A stretch of DNA of 64,000 nucleotides from Bdellovibrionota bacterium (GCA_030584005.1 CP129486.1:1367556-1431555); one strand, 5' to 3'. Positions 17,471-25,704 are shown, counted from the stretch's first letter. Notes: generated by a model not told the origin, from the letters alone. Numbers and translations are program-made.

Positions 17471-18334
17471 ATGCCTATTACTCTTGGGACCAATATTGCG
17501 TCCTTAAAGGCTCAACGTTCGTTGGGTCTAAGTTCAGATGCCCTTGGTAGAACCTACGAGCGCTTAAGCTCCGGTCAACGTATCAACCGCGCTAGCGACG
17601 ACGCCGCGGGTCTTGCGATTGCAGACTCTCTGCGTGCCAATCAGCGCGTTGCCACCGTTGCTATCCGAAACGCGAACGACGGTATTTCGACCATAGCGAT
17701 TGCCGACTCCGCCCTTGGCGAAATCGGTAACGTTTTGTCCCGTCTCGCCGAGCTTGCCGAGCAGTCAGCGAACGGCGTGTTCTCGACCTCACAGCGTTCC
17801 GCGCTGTCGAACGAGTTCATAGCTCTCGCCTCTGAAATCGAGCGTATCGCGGTCACCACAACCTTCAACGGTGTGCGCTTGCTCTCCGGTGGAAATGCTC
17901 TGACGTTGCAGGTGGGATTCGATTCCCTCTCGACGTCGCAGATATCATTCACCGGCGTGCAGGGAACCTTGCAGGCGCTTGGATTGGCCGGCGCGGGCAC
18001 TTCGGCCCTGTCGTACTCCATCAATGGAAACTCGATCGAGCTTGGCCAAAGTGCGGCACGTGCTGCTCTTGACGCCATCAATAGCGCGATCGGATCGTTG
18101 GCCTCGACCCGCGGTACCCTCGGTGCTGTGGAGTCACGACTCCAGGTTGCTATTAATAACCTCTCGGTAGCCCGCGAGAACTTCGCATCTGCCGAAAGCC
18201 GTATCCGTGACGTCGATGTCGCCGGAGAAGCTGCGGAACTTACCCGCTTGGGAATTCTGCAGCAGGCTGGTGCCGCTGTGCTCGCTCAGGCGAATCAGCA
18301 GCCAGCGCTGGCTCTGTCACTCTTGGGACGATAG
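17471..18334 (+). CDS. flagellin, copy 1
   Basis: A 287-residue flagellin, the filament subunit exported by the flagellar type III system. It begins MPITLGTNIASLKAQRSLG and carries the N-terminal D0/D1 region (LSSGQRINRASDDAAGLAIA) and the C-terminal D1/D0 region (SRIRDVDVAGEAAELTRLGI, ending in LALSLLGR). There is almost no variable D2/D3 region, giving a minimal smooth filament subunit. It is the most divergent of three tandem copies; copies 2 and 3 are nearly identical. It has its own leader hairpins and is probably transcribed alone. In flagellates with several flagellins one copy often makes the base of the filament, but which one here cannot be told. Confidence 0.97.
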   Translation: MPITLGTNIASLKAQRSLGLSSDALGRTYERLSSGQRINRASDDAAGLAIADSLRANQRVATVAIRNANDGISTIAIADSALGEIGNVLSRLAELAEQSANGVFSTSQRSALSNEFIALASEIERIAVTTTFNGVRLLSGGNALTLQVGFDSLSTSQISFTGVQGTLQALGLAGAGTSALSYSINGNSIELGQSAARAALDAINSAIGSLASTRGTLGAVESRLQVAINNLSVARENFASAESRIRDVDVAGEAAELTRLGILQQAGAAVLAQANQQPALALSLLGR

Positions 18335-18583
18335 TTCCAGGAGCAGGCGTAGGAGGGCTCCGTTGAGGAGCCGCTCCTACCGCCTCCGCGGAATATCCGC
18401 TGATAAGTTGCGATATTTCGGGGTGATCCCTCACACAGTTCGAGTTTGTATTCAGTAAACGGTAGCTTCCCCGGGCATCCCGCGAGGGTGTATCGGGAGA
18501 GGTTTGCAGCGTAGACACTCGCGCGAGTAAGCAAAGAATACCCAAAATGGGGTGCTAAATTTAGTGCCTCGCTACTTAGCCGT

Positions 18584-18629
18584 TGCCCCTAAGCACCATG
18601 AGGGATGGTGTTTAGGGGCATTTTCGTTT
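18584..18629 (+). terminator. intrinsic terminator after flagellin 1
   Basis: A 16-bp stem (TGCCCCTAAGCACCAT with its complement, one G-T pair), loop GAGGG, followed by TTTTCGTTT. It lies 250 bp beyond the flagellin 1 stop codon. Confidence 0.85.
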
Positions 18630-18705
18630 CTCACCGTTCCGATTGAAAGAGTCCCCGCATCTTCCCACAGCTCCTAACGATACGCTGAATACGTTCCGGG
18701 TACCC

Positions 18706-18748
18706 CTAGAAGTGGTCTCATAAAGAGAGATAGATGGCCCGCTCCTAT
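18706..18748. repeat. dispersed 43-bp repeat, copy 2
   Basis: Starts CTAGAAGTGGTCTCA and ends ATAGATGGCCCGCTCCTAT; it matches the copy at 9223-9264. It is preceded at 18679-18688 by GATACGCTGA, a 10-mer also found in the element at 23.2 kb and in all six tRNA-region repeats. Confidence 0.6.
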
Positions 18749-19178
18749 CCGCCGTAGCCCAGGAGAGAGCCCTTTGTTGTGGGGGTCCAAGAGCGAAGGC
18801 GGTGTGGTGTGAGCGGCACCGTAGTGCCCATGTCCACGCGGTCCGCTTGCTAGGAGAATTGCGCAGCGATAACACGCGAAGTCCATCCAACACTATCCAT
18901 GGGAGACCCCAGTCATAGCTGGCAAGCCCAACTATAGGCGGCCCGCAGGCGGGGGAGAATTCCACTTGCTCCAATAGGTTAGCAGTGCCGGCCGAACCGC
19001 CAAAAAAAGCGCTCAAGCCCATTTCAGGATCTGCCGTTTCACTTTCTGAACGAAGTGTGTGGTGAGTGTGGAGATCAGGCAGTCGTCGTGGCCCAGCAGT
19101 TCACGACATCCCCCGATTCCCACAGCACCGAATCTGCTCTTAGTACCGCAGCTCCATAGGGAGGCGCGGCGGTACTAC

Positions 19179-19225
19179 GGCTCGAAAGGATTCGAACCCG
19201 GACGGAGCAATCAAGGAGGATGTCT
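19179..19225 (+). promoter_or_regulatory. flagellin 2 leader with two AAGGAN hexaloops (CsrA-like sites)
   Basis: Hairpin 1: arms GGCTCGA (19179-19185) and TCGAACC (19192-19198) with one C-A mismatch, loop AAGGAT. Hairpin 2 is weaker: ATC (19210-19212) pairs with GAT (19219-19221) around loop AAGGAG, plus two more pairs beyond a 2x2 mismatch. The second loop is the Shine-Dalgarno, seven bases before the ATG. Layout matches the leaders of flagellins 1 and 3. Confidence 0.5.
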
Positions 19226-20089
19226 ATGCCTATTACTCTGGGAACCAATATTGCGTCGTTGCAAGCACAACGACGTCTAGCCAACGCGACTGATAACCTC
19301 GGTCGTACCTACGAGCGGTTAAGCTCCGGACAACGAATCAACAGAGCGAGCGATGACGCCGCGGGTCTTGCTATTGCGGACGCGTTGCGTGCCAATCAGC
19401 GTGTTGCATCCGTTGCTATTCGAAACGCAAACGACGGTATTTCGACGATTGCGATTGCCGATTCCGCGCTTGGCGAGATCGGTAACGTATTATCGCGTCT
19501 GGCCGAACTTGCCGAGCAGTCAGCCAACGGCGTGTTCTCGACTACGCAGCGCTCCGCGCTTGCCAACGAGTTCGTCGCACTGGCCTCTGAAATCGAGCGT
19601 ATTGCGGTCACTACGACCTTCAACGGCGTGCGATTGCTCTCCGGCGGAAATGCGTTGACTCTGCAGGTCGGATTTGATTCGACTTCGACATCGCAGATTG
19701 CATTCACGGGTGTGCAGGGAACCTTGCAGGCCTTGGGGCTTGCGGGAGCTGGCTCTTCAGCGCTGTCCTACTCGATCAACGGTTCGTCGATTGAACTTGG
19801 ACAGAGTGCTGCCCGTGCGGCGCTTGATGCGGTGAACGCGGCGATTAGCTCGCTGGCTTCGACCCGCGGTACGCTGGGTGCGGTAGAATCACGGCTGCAG
19901 GTTGCTATTACCAACCTGACGGTTGCTCGTGAGAACTTCGCTTCTGCGGAAAGCCGCATCCGTGACGTTGACGTCGCAAGTGAAGCTGCAGAACTTACCC
20001 GACTGGGCATTCTGCAACAGGCCGGCGCTGCAGTGCTCGCACAGGCCAACCAGCAGCCAGCCTTGGCGCTCTCGCTGCTCGGACGATAG
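19226..20089 (+). CDS. flagellin, copy 2
   Basis: A 287-residue minimal flagellin (MPITLGTNIASLQAQRRLAN to LLGR) with intact D0/D1 ends and no D2/D3 insert. The ATG at 19226 is chosen over one at 19220 because the Shine-Dalgarno AAGGAGG lies seven bases before it and all three copies then start MP(I/V)TLGTN. The DNA is almost identical to copy 3 over most of its length, including synonymous positions, with differences mainly near codons 20-30 and 140-190. This suggests recent duplication or gene conversion. It has a strong terminator at 20326. Confidence 0.97.
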   Translation: MPITLGTNIASLQAQRRLANATDNLGRTYERLSSGQRINRASDDAAGLAIADALRANQRVASVAIRNANDGISTIAIADSALGEIGNVLSRLAELAEQSANGVFSTTQRSALANEFVALASEIERIAVTTTFNGVRLLSGGNALTLQVGFDSTSTSQIAFTGVQGTLQALGLAGAGSSALSYSINGSSIELGQSAARAALDAVNAAISSLASTRGTLGAVESRLQVAITNLTVARENFASAESRIRDVDVASEAAELTRLGILQQAGAAVLAQANQQPALALSLLGR

Positions 20090-20612
20090 TCTCGAGCGTG
20101 ACCGTCGTCTCCTCGGCACATAGGTACGCGGGATAGACGACGGTCACCTTAGATTCACCAGGTGTGGTGTGTGTAGGTGGTGAATCATGGAGGTGAAGTA
20201 CACGCAGAGGGAACGTGTTGCTTCACCCGTATAATGCTGCTGCTCAGTTCATGAGTATGCGGCTGCTTCCCTCCCGATAGACTCAAGAGTAGGTGTGTGA
20301 CAGCTCATCTGCTCTCGCTACTTCTATGGGCTTTGAGTGCCGTTCCCAAAGGGGCAGTGGAATGGCATCTCAAAGCCCATTTTTTTTCTCTGCTCCGCGC
20401 ACGCCACTGCATTAAGAACTTTGCGCATTTTTCATTTTCACTTCAAAAAGTTTCAGGTACCGCTTAGTCCCGCTCAAGTTCAGCCGAGCAGCTGCCGTTA
20501 CTCTGGATAGGTGGAAGGTGGATGGTGTGCTCTTGAAGAGTTCCTTCTTCGGCACGTTTCATCCCATTTGTTTTTCTATCGCAGGGTCTGTAGGGCGATC
20601 GCTCGGGCAGAA
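20090..20612. other. intergenic region between flagellins 2 and 3
   Basis: Non-coding. It contains a short inverted repeat of the GACGACGGTCAC type right after flagellin 2 and the terminator at 20326-20388. A promoter for flagellin 3 is expected between 20390 and 20610, but no clear σ28, σ54 or σ70 element is seen. Confidence 0.5.
20326..20388 (+). terminator. intrinsic terminator after flagellin 2
   Basis: A 12-bp stem ATGGGCTTTGAG / CTCAAAGCCCAT, extended inward by TGCC/GGCA and followed by eight T residues. Confidence 0.92.
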
Positions 20613-20667
20613 CTTGTAACGAAAGGACTCGTTGCAAGCCTGTTGGTAGCTTCAAGGAGGAACTACT
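20613..20667 (+). promoter_or_regulatory. flagellin 3 leader with two AAGGAN hexaloop hairpins (CsrA-like sites)
   Basis: Hairpin 1: 10-bp stem CTTGTAACGA (20613-20622) with TCGTTGCAAG (20629-20638), loop AAGGAC. Hairpin 2: GTAG-C-TTC (20646-20653, one bulged C) with GAACTAC (20660-20666), loop AAGGAG, which is the Shine-Dalgarno for the ATG at 20668. The stems differ completely from those of flagellin 1 while both loops are kept, which argues for selection on hairpins that display GGA. Confidence 0.62.
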
Positions 20668-21528
20668 ATGCCTGTTACACTGGGAACCAATATTGCGTCC
20701 TTGCAAGCGCAACGGCGTCTTGCCAATGCGACGGAACGATTGGGCCGTACCTACGAGCGGTTAAGCTCCGGACAACGAATCAACAGAGCGAGCGATGACG
20801 CCGCGGGTCTTGCTATTGCGGACGCCTTGCGGGCCAATCAGCGTGTTGCATCCGTTGCTATTCGAAACGCAAACGATGGTATTTCGACGATTGCGATTGC
20901 CGATTCCGCGCTTGGCGAGATCGGTAACGTATTATCGCGTCTGGCCGAACTTGCCGAGCAGTCAGCCAACGGCGTGTTCTCGACTACGCAGCGCTCCGCG
21001 CTTGCCAACGAGTTCGTCGCACTGGCCTCTGAAATCGAGCGTATTGCGGTCACTACGACCTTCAACGGCGTGCGATTGCTCTCCGGCGGAGGTGCCTTAA
21101 CGTTGCAGGTCGGATTTGATTCGACTTCGACATCGCAGATTGCATTCACGGGTGTGCAGGGAACCTTGCAGGCCCTTGGATTAGCTGCAAGCGGTTCTTC
21201 AGCGCTGTCCTACTCGATCAACGGTTCGTCGATTGAACTTGGACAGAGCGCTGCCCGTGCGGCGCTTGATGCGGTGAACGCGGCGATTAGCTCGCTGGCT
21301 TCGACCCGCGGTACGCTGGGTGCGGTAGAATCACGGCTGCAGGTTGCTATTACCAACCTGACGGTTGCTCGTGAGAACTTCGCTTCTGCGGAAAGCCGCA
21401 TCCGTGACGTTGACGTCGCAAGTGAAGCTGCAGAACTTACCCGACTGGGCATTCTGCAACAGGCCGGCGCTGCAGTGCTCGCACAGGCCAACCAGCAGCC
21501 AGCCTTGGCGCTCTCGCTGCTCGGGTAA
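20668..21528 (+). CDS. flagellin, copy 3
   Basis: A 286-residue minimal flagellin starting MPVTLGTNIASLQAQRRLAN and ending LALSLLG without the final Arg of copies 1 and 2. D0/D1 motifs are complete. The DNA from about 20754 to 21102 is nearly base-for-base the same as 19312-19660 in copy 2, consistent with gene conversion. It is followed by a terminator that overlaps the end of the convergent membrane protein gene. Confidence 0.97.
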   Translation: MPVTLGTNIASLQAQRRLANATERLGRTYERLSSGQRINRASDDAAGLAIADALRANQRVASVAIRNANDGISTIAIADSALGEIGNVLSRLAELAEQSANGVFSTTQRSALANEFVALASEIERIAVTTTFNGVRLLSGGGALTLQVGFDSTSTSQIAFTGVQGTLQALGLAASGSSALSYSINGSSIELGQSAARAALDAVNAAISSLASTRGTLGAVESRLQVAITNLTVARENFASAESRIRDVDVASEAAELTRLGILQQAGAAVLAQANQQPALALSLLG

Positions 21529-21559
21529 TCCTGAGTACGGAGTGAGATACGTGACTCAT

Positions 21560-21607
21560 GATGGACCGGCGCTCGTCTAAGAAACGGGTGCCGGTCCATC
21601 TGTTCTT
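21560..21607 (+). terminator. terminator after flagellin 3, overlapping the convergent gene
   Basis: An 11-bp perfect stem, GATGGACCGGC (21560-21570) with GCCGGTCCATC (21590-21600), and a TGTTCTT tail. The stop codon of the reverse-strand gene (21577) lies in the loop, so the right arm is coding for that gene. Confidence 0.75.
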
Positions 21608-23175
21608 GAATCCTTCTCGCGGTCCGCTCCTGCCAGGCGTTCAGGCGTTTGCACCGTTTGCCGGCTCCATACCGCAGCGAAGCGGCCTTCCTGAAAGCTG
21701 CCATCGGAGCTTCCCTCTAGAGAGCTGTCTCCCGGGGCGGCGGTCCGCCAATCGATTACCTGTTCATATGGTCCGTAACGCCGCTGCATATAGCTGCACT
21801 CTATCCCATCGCCAAACAGGTAAGCCCATTCACGGTTGATACATACGGCGTGACCACGCCGCATCGACTCTAGTATGAAGCTGGCGACAAACGGGGTGTA
21901 TTTCCGGCTTGGGAATCGAATGCGGAGGAGAGTGTGAGAAGAACCCGGAGAGTTGTCGACGAAATGCCGAATGGTCGCAATGTCGGCAAAGCTGCGATCT
22001 GGATGCTCTTTCGGGAGGCGCAGGAGGAGCGCCCCCAAGCTCGCTAGGAGCATCATGACCATTGCGACGGCCTGGCCAGAGGGGATAAGCCGCTCACACA
22101 ATCGATGTAGGACCAGGAAGTTCAAGAACCATATGCTTGCGGCGAGTGCATACGCCGGGCTCAGTAGATAGGCAACGAGAGGACCCTCGATTCGTTGAGC
22201 ACTGAAAATGACAATGACCAACCCTACAAGTGTGATCAGCGCTAAATCCCGCAGGGGGGATGAAAGGAGCCGCCAGCCGAGAATAGGCAATATGAGGATA
22301 ATTGAAGCGGCGATGCTGCGGAGTTCGGGACTGAGCAGCTCCTTAATAGGGACCACGAGGTAAGAGAGGGCAAAGGCAAGCTTGCGTACGGAAAAACCTG
22401 ATCGTTCCTCAAGGAGAAAGAAGTGCACAATGCGGCCTGTATTGCCGAACTCGGGGAAGAGAAACAGGTCGGCCAGTACGGGGAGCCACAGCACGAGTGC
22501 GAGGGCGCTGCTCGTTAGGATGTATAGGGGCCACTTTGGATTGTGGGAGCGGAAACGCCACCCCCATAGCACTGCCAGTATGCCTAGGAGTACGGATACG
22601 AGGAGTGCCGAGATGTGACTCTGGGCGCAAAGAGAAAAGCACCCCACGAGCAGGGGCAGGTACTGCCAATGCCCACGTACTATGGCCACCATACATATAA
22701 GCCCAGCCATAAAGGGCAAGGGGATGACCCAGGGGTTCCAGTAGTTCGCGAATAGGAACAGTGATGGGACATGCACAACCAGCGCAATCGCAACAAAGCC
22801 CCACAATGCCTCCTGCCGCAGTCCCAGGATCTTGCGCGCCAGGTGCAAGGTGAGAACGAGAAAGGCAAAATTGAACAGCAAGGTAGCCAGCCGTAATCGG
22901 CCATCCCAGGAGGGAAGCCATGCCAGCATCCACTCCATCAAGGCCAGATAATAGAAGTAGAGTGGTCCAGGATGCCTGAAACCGAAGCGGCTGTACGCTC
23001 CGGAGAACAGGTTGAGATCGGCTGCTTGCACGACATTAAGTGCCAACAGTTCTCGGTCGATATTCCTTATCTCGGCTGACCAAATAGCATTCCAGCTTGG
23101 GATGAGAAAGCATAGGAACCAGATCCCAGGCAAGAGGTAGATGCTAAAGGTGAGAGCAACAGGGCGGCGGTTCAT
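21577..23175 (-). CDS. multi-pass membrane protein, GT-C glycosyltransferase-like
   Basis: A 532-residue protein with about ten to twelve hydrophobic segments from residue 8 to about 390, then a ~130-residue soluble C-terminal tail. The first periplasmic loop contains RNIDRELLALNVVQAADLNL and GAYSRFGFRHPGPLYFYYLA; acidic residues there and the GPLYFYYL motif are typical of GT-C (PMT/ArnT-like) transferases. These move sugars from lipid-phosphate donors to targets on the outer side of the inner membrane. Its position convergent with three flagellin genes makes flagellin or surface glycan modification conceivable, but flagellin glycosyltransferases are normally cytoplasmic, so this is weak. The start at 23175 has no strong ribosome site. 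Confidence 0.6.
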   Translation of the reverse strand: MNRRPVALTFSIYLLPGIWFLCFLIPSWNAIWSAEIRNIDRELLALNVVQAADLNLFSGAYSRFGFRHPGPLYFYYLALMEWMLAWLPSWDGRLRLATLLFNFAFLVLTLHLARKILGLRQEALWGFVAIALVVHVPSLFLFANYWNPWVIPLPFMAGLICMVAIVRGHWQYLPLLVGCFSLCAQSHISALLVSVLLGILAVLWGWRFRSHNPKWPLYILTSSALALVLWLPVLADLFLFPEFGNTGRIVHFFLLEERSGFSVRKLAFALSYLVVPIKELLSPELRSIAASIILILPILGWRLLSSPLRDLALITLVGLVIVIFSAQRIEGPLVAYLLSPAYALAASIWFLNFLVLHRLCERLIPSGQAVAMVMMLLASLGALLLRLPKEHPDRSFADIATIRHFVDNSPGSSHTLLRIRFPSRKYTPFVASFILESMRRGHAVCINREWAYLFGDGIECSYMQRRYGPYEQVIDWRTAAPGDSSLEGSSDGSFQEGRFAAVWSRQTVQTPERLAGADREKDSRTDGPAPVS

Positions 23176-23222
23176 GCGCGGTCATCTTGTCCGGTAATGC
23201 GTTCGCTGGGTAGGCTAGCTCA

Positions 23223-23412
23223 TTCTAGGGATACGCTGAATAAGGTCAGTGTATCCCTAGAACGTATCCGGAAATGGCCGTCCATGGCCATTTCTGAAAC
23301 GGCAAAGCAAAGACGGGTCCCCGAAACACCCCATCTTTGTGGCCTTCCAAACGCCTCGCGGCGTTTGTGCAAGCCATCCATGGCTTGCCTAAAGCGCATT
23401 TCCGGATGCGCT
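23223..23412. repeat. modular hairpin element, copy B (five hairpins in a row)
   Basis: H1 23223-23239 with 23246-23262: 17-bp stem TTCTAGGGATACGCTGA, one mismatch. H2 23271-23279 with 23286-23294: GAAATGGCC/GGCCATTTC. H3 23348-23355 with 23360-23367: CAAACGCC/GGCGTTTG. H4 23369-23377 with 23380-23388: GCAAGCCAT/ATGGCTTGC. H5 23393-23399 with 23406-23412: AGCGCAT/ATGCGCT. H2 and H3 share modules with the element at 7292-7385; H1 contains the GATACGCTGA tag of the tRNA-region repeats. The element fills the divergent gap between the GT-C-like gene and the HDOD gene (23176-23602), where no other feature is evident. Confidence 0.75.
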
Positions 23413-23602
23413 CTAGTAAGCCTTCGCATATTCAGAGAGTCGATTCAATTGCCACCGTGGCGGCGTGAGGGGAAGACAACCCCAGCCGCTCAACGAAATC
23501 AGAGGCTGGAGTTGTTGTGTCGGCTCTGTCATTCTGGATGCCGGCCTTTGATCCCTGGCCCTGTCGCCGTATGGCGGCTGAGTTGTGTGTGTCACGAGCT
23601 TT

Positions 23603-25096
23603 ATGTCATTCGAGACCGTCTTTCCATCAATTCGTAACAACTGCGACCAGATATCCCCCGAGGTGTCAGCGCGAGTCCGCTCGACCTTGTTCAGCCCCGT
23701 ACAAAGAGGAGGGATCTTCCCGGTCGCTGATGAACTAGTCCGTTCGGTAGCACGTTCCGTGGGGTCTCAGGGAGCGCATGTGGGCACCCTCGCGGCGCTT
23801 GTGCAGAGTGAGCCGGTGCTGGGGCTAAGACTCCTAGGACTCGCCAATAGCTCTGTGTACGGAAGAAGTAAACCTGTCACTTCCATGACAACAGTAGTGA
23901 ACCAGATTGGCGTGGCACGTCTTGGCGGAGAGATCGAGTCTCTTGGTCCGGTACAGTCTCTAACCCGGTTCTTCATGGGAAGACAGGTCGCGGCGCACGC
24001 CTATGCGCTCTATGTGCTTGGTGTGCGCGCTGCCGCAGAACTAGCCGAAGTATTGGGGTCCTTTACCAGCGCCAGAGAGAATACGACCGTGGGAGCTTCG
24101 ATCTATTTTGCCCCACTGCTCGCGTTAGCCCACAGGAGCCCCACCCATTACGCGGCGCTGTTTCTTGATAGCTGCGTATCCGGAAAGGACCCGATCGAGA
24201 AGAGGTTCCAATTGCTGCTCGCAGACCCTGCCTCGGAGTATCGCAATGAACTGCTCCGATCGCTGGCTTTGCCAAGAGAACTGGAGCAGATGATGCGGAC
24301 GGCAGAGAGTTATGCGAGTAAAAAGCCACGTACGATCTCCCTGCGCAAGGACGCCAACAATTCGGCGGTCGCGCTGGGGCTCACCGCTTATATGCTGGAG
24401 GCCTTGCAGTTCATGCGAGGGGCCTTAGAACTCAGAACTCGCATCAAGGATGTAGCCAAGGCCTGTGGGGTGAGTGAAACAATTATCAAGAATTCGATTA
24501 CGAGAGCCTGTCACCCCTATTCTGAGGATGACATTGCGGGCCAAATCATGTCGTCGCAGGTTGGGCCGCTTTTAAGCGATACTGATACAGGCGGGCTCAG
24601 CCTCAACGATTACCTTATCGAACTAAAAGCCGCCTTCCGCACCCAGGTAGCCCCCTCAGAGCACCACCTGCTCCCGCAGGTGGCGCTTACTACGGCACTT
24701 GCACTGCGCAAGGTCTTCCATTTCCAGCGCGTGATTTTTTTAATGTACGACGAGCGTTCAAATAGCCTGCTCCCGCTGGTTGAGATTGGAGAACCGTCAC
24801 TTCAATTCCCACACCTTATGCGCAGTCTCGATAATCCCAATGCTCCGCATATGCCCGACGTGCGAGCGGCCATCGATGGCAAGGTCGTGTTCGACGGAGA
24901 ACCGGTTTGCGGGGACGATTGGCCGTTCGTGGCGCTGCCGGTGCGGAGCCAGGGGGTGATATGTGGAGTAATCTATGCGGATCGTGCGGCATCTGAGGAT
25001 GCCCTGCCGCTTGAGATGCATGAGCAGGTATCCCTGGTGGCGTTGGGGGAGCTGTGGCAGCAGGTGCCCTACGAATTCGCATGTCAGTCAGATTAG
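23603..25096 (+). CDS. HDOD-domain protein with C-terminal GAF-like region
   Basis: A 497-residue cytoplasmic protein. Residues ~25-240 resemble the HDOD domain: FPVADELVRSVARSV, TLAALVQSEPVLGLRLLGLA, NSSVYGRSKPVTSMTTVV and the IGVARLG turn. HDOD proteins are catalytically silent relatives of HD phosphohydrolases and act in signalling, often around motility or c-di-GMP. The C-terminal ~150 residues (ALALRKVFHFQRVIFLMYDE, then VALPVRSQGVICGVIYADRA) look like a GAF sensor domain. The ATG at 23603 is used; an in-frame GTG at 23585 is possible. It is the first gene of a forward cluster and overlaps the lytic transglycosylase by 16 bp. Confidence 0.7.
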   Translation: MSFETVFPSIRNNCDQISPEVSARVRSTLFSPVQRGGIFPVADELVRSVARSVGSQGAHVGTLAALVQSEPVLGLRLLGLANSSVYGRSKPVTSMTTVVNQIGVARLGGEIESLGPVQSLTRFFMGRQVAAHAYALYVLGVRAAAELAEVLGSFTSARENTTVGASIYFAPLLALAHRSPTHYAALFLDSCVSGKDPIEKRFQLLLADPASEYRNELLRSLALPRELEQMMRTAESYASKKPRTISLRKDANNSAVALGLTAYMLEALQFMRGALELRTRIKDVAKACGVSETIIKNSITRACHPYSEDDIAGQIMSSQVGPLLSDTDTGGLSLNDYLIELKAAFRTQVAPSEHHLLPQVALTTALALRKVFHFQRVIFLMYDERSNSLLPLVEIGEPSLQFPHLMRSLDNPNAPHMPDVRAAIDGKVVFDGEPVCGDDWPFVALPVRSQGVICGVIYADRAASEDALPLEMHEQVSLVALGELWQQVPYEFACQSD

Positions 25097-25704
25097 GCAG
25101 AGTATGTATCAGGGCGTTCGTCACCATGTTCTACTGGTGTATGCCGTTAGCGGCGTCTGCCGGGCCAATCTATGTCTACAAGAAGGGCGGGGTCACTTAT
25201 TTCTCCAATAAGGCTCCACCCGAGGGAGTCTCTGCTAAGGTCTTCACCGGTAAGAGCAGCACGTACTCTGTTTATAAGGGCAGAAGTGTCCGGGGTGACC
25301 GTTTATTTACAGAGCGCTACAGTGATATCATTATCAGCGCCAGTAAGCGCTTTGGGGTGCCGGCGGCGTTAATCCGCTCGGTGATTCATGTCGAGTCGGC
25401 GTTCAATCCCAAGGCGGTGTCACCGAAAGGAGCGCTGGGGCTGATGCAACTCATGCCGGAGGTAGCTCGCATGCGAGGGGTGAAAAAGCCATTTGACCCG
25501 GCGGAGAATGTGCAGGGAGGGACACGTCATCTGGCCTACTTACTGGATCGATTCCGCGGCAATCGTCGACTTGCCCTGGCTGCATATAATGCAGGTGAGG
25601 GCGCGGTTGAGAAGTACGGCGGAATTCCGCCCTATCGAGAAACACAGCATTACGTACGCCTCGTGTTAGAACTTGAGGCGCGTTACACGAGAGCTGAAAA
25701 ATGA
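25081..25704 (+). CDS. lytic transglycosylase (SLT domain) with DUF4124-like N-terminus
   Basis: A 207-residue exported muramidase-like enzyme. The start at 25081 gives a complete signal peptide, MSVRLGRVCIRAFVTMFYWC then MPLAASA. The mature part begins IYVYKKGGVTYFSNKAPPEG, a DUF4124-like segment. The SLT domain follows: catalytic Glu in HVESAFNPKAVSPKGALG, then GLMQLMPEVA and LALAAYNAGEGAVEKYGG. It cleaves the glycan strand of peptidoglycan to give anhydromuramoyl ends. The gene overlaps the upstream HDOD gene and has a four-base ATGA overlap with pgsA, so it is translationally coupled on both sides. Confidence 0.92.
   Translation: MSVRLGRVCIRAFVTMFYWCMPLAASAGPIYVYKKGGVTYFSNKAPPEGVSAKVFTGKSSTYSVYKGRSVRGDRLFTERYSDIIISASKRFGVPAALIRSVIHVESAFNPKAVSPKGALGLMQLMPEVARMRGVKKPFDPAENVQGGTRHLAYLLDRFRGNRRLALAAYNAGEGAVEKYGGIPPYRETQHYVRLVLELEARYTRAEK

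Larger units (their letters stand above)
18335..19178. other. intergenic region between flagellins 1 and 2
   Basis: An 844-bp non-coding stretch. It begins with a hairpin formed by GTAGGAG and CTCCTAC around 18348-18382. It then holds a strong terminator (18584-18629), a GATACGCTGA tag (18679-18688), the second dispersed repeat (18706-18748), and unassigned sequence leading to the flagellin 2 leader. A reverse frame at 18612-19022 stays open but resembles no protein I know and overlaps the terminator and repeat, so I do not call it. Confidence 0.5.

Noticed and set aside
18612-19022. 136-residue reverse frame between flagellins 1 and 2
   Set aside because: It overlaps a strong terminator and a dispersed repeat, has no ribosome site or recognisable motif, and its composition is not protein-like.
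17123-20612. σ28 or σ54 promoters upstream of the flagellin genes
   Set aside because: I looked for TAAA-N15-GCCGATAA and GG-N10-GC patterns upstream of all three leaders and found none convincing, so no promoter is annotated.
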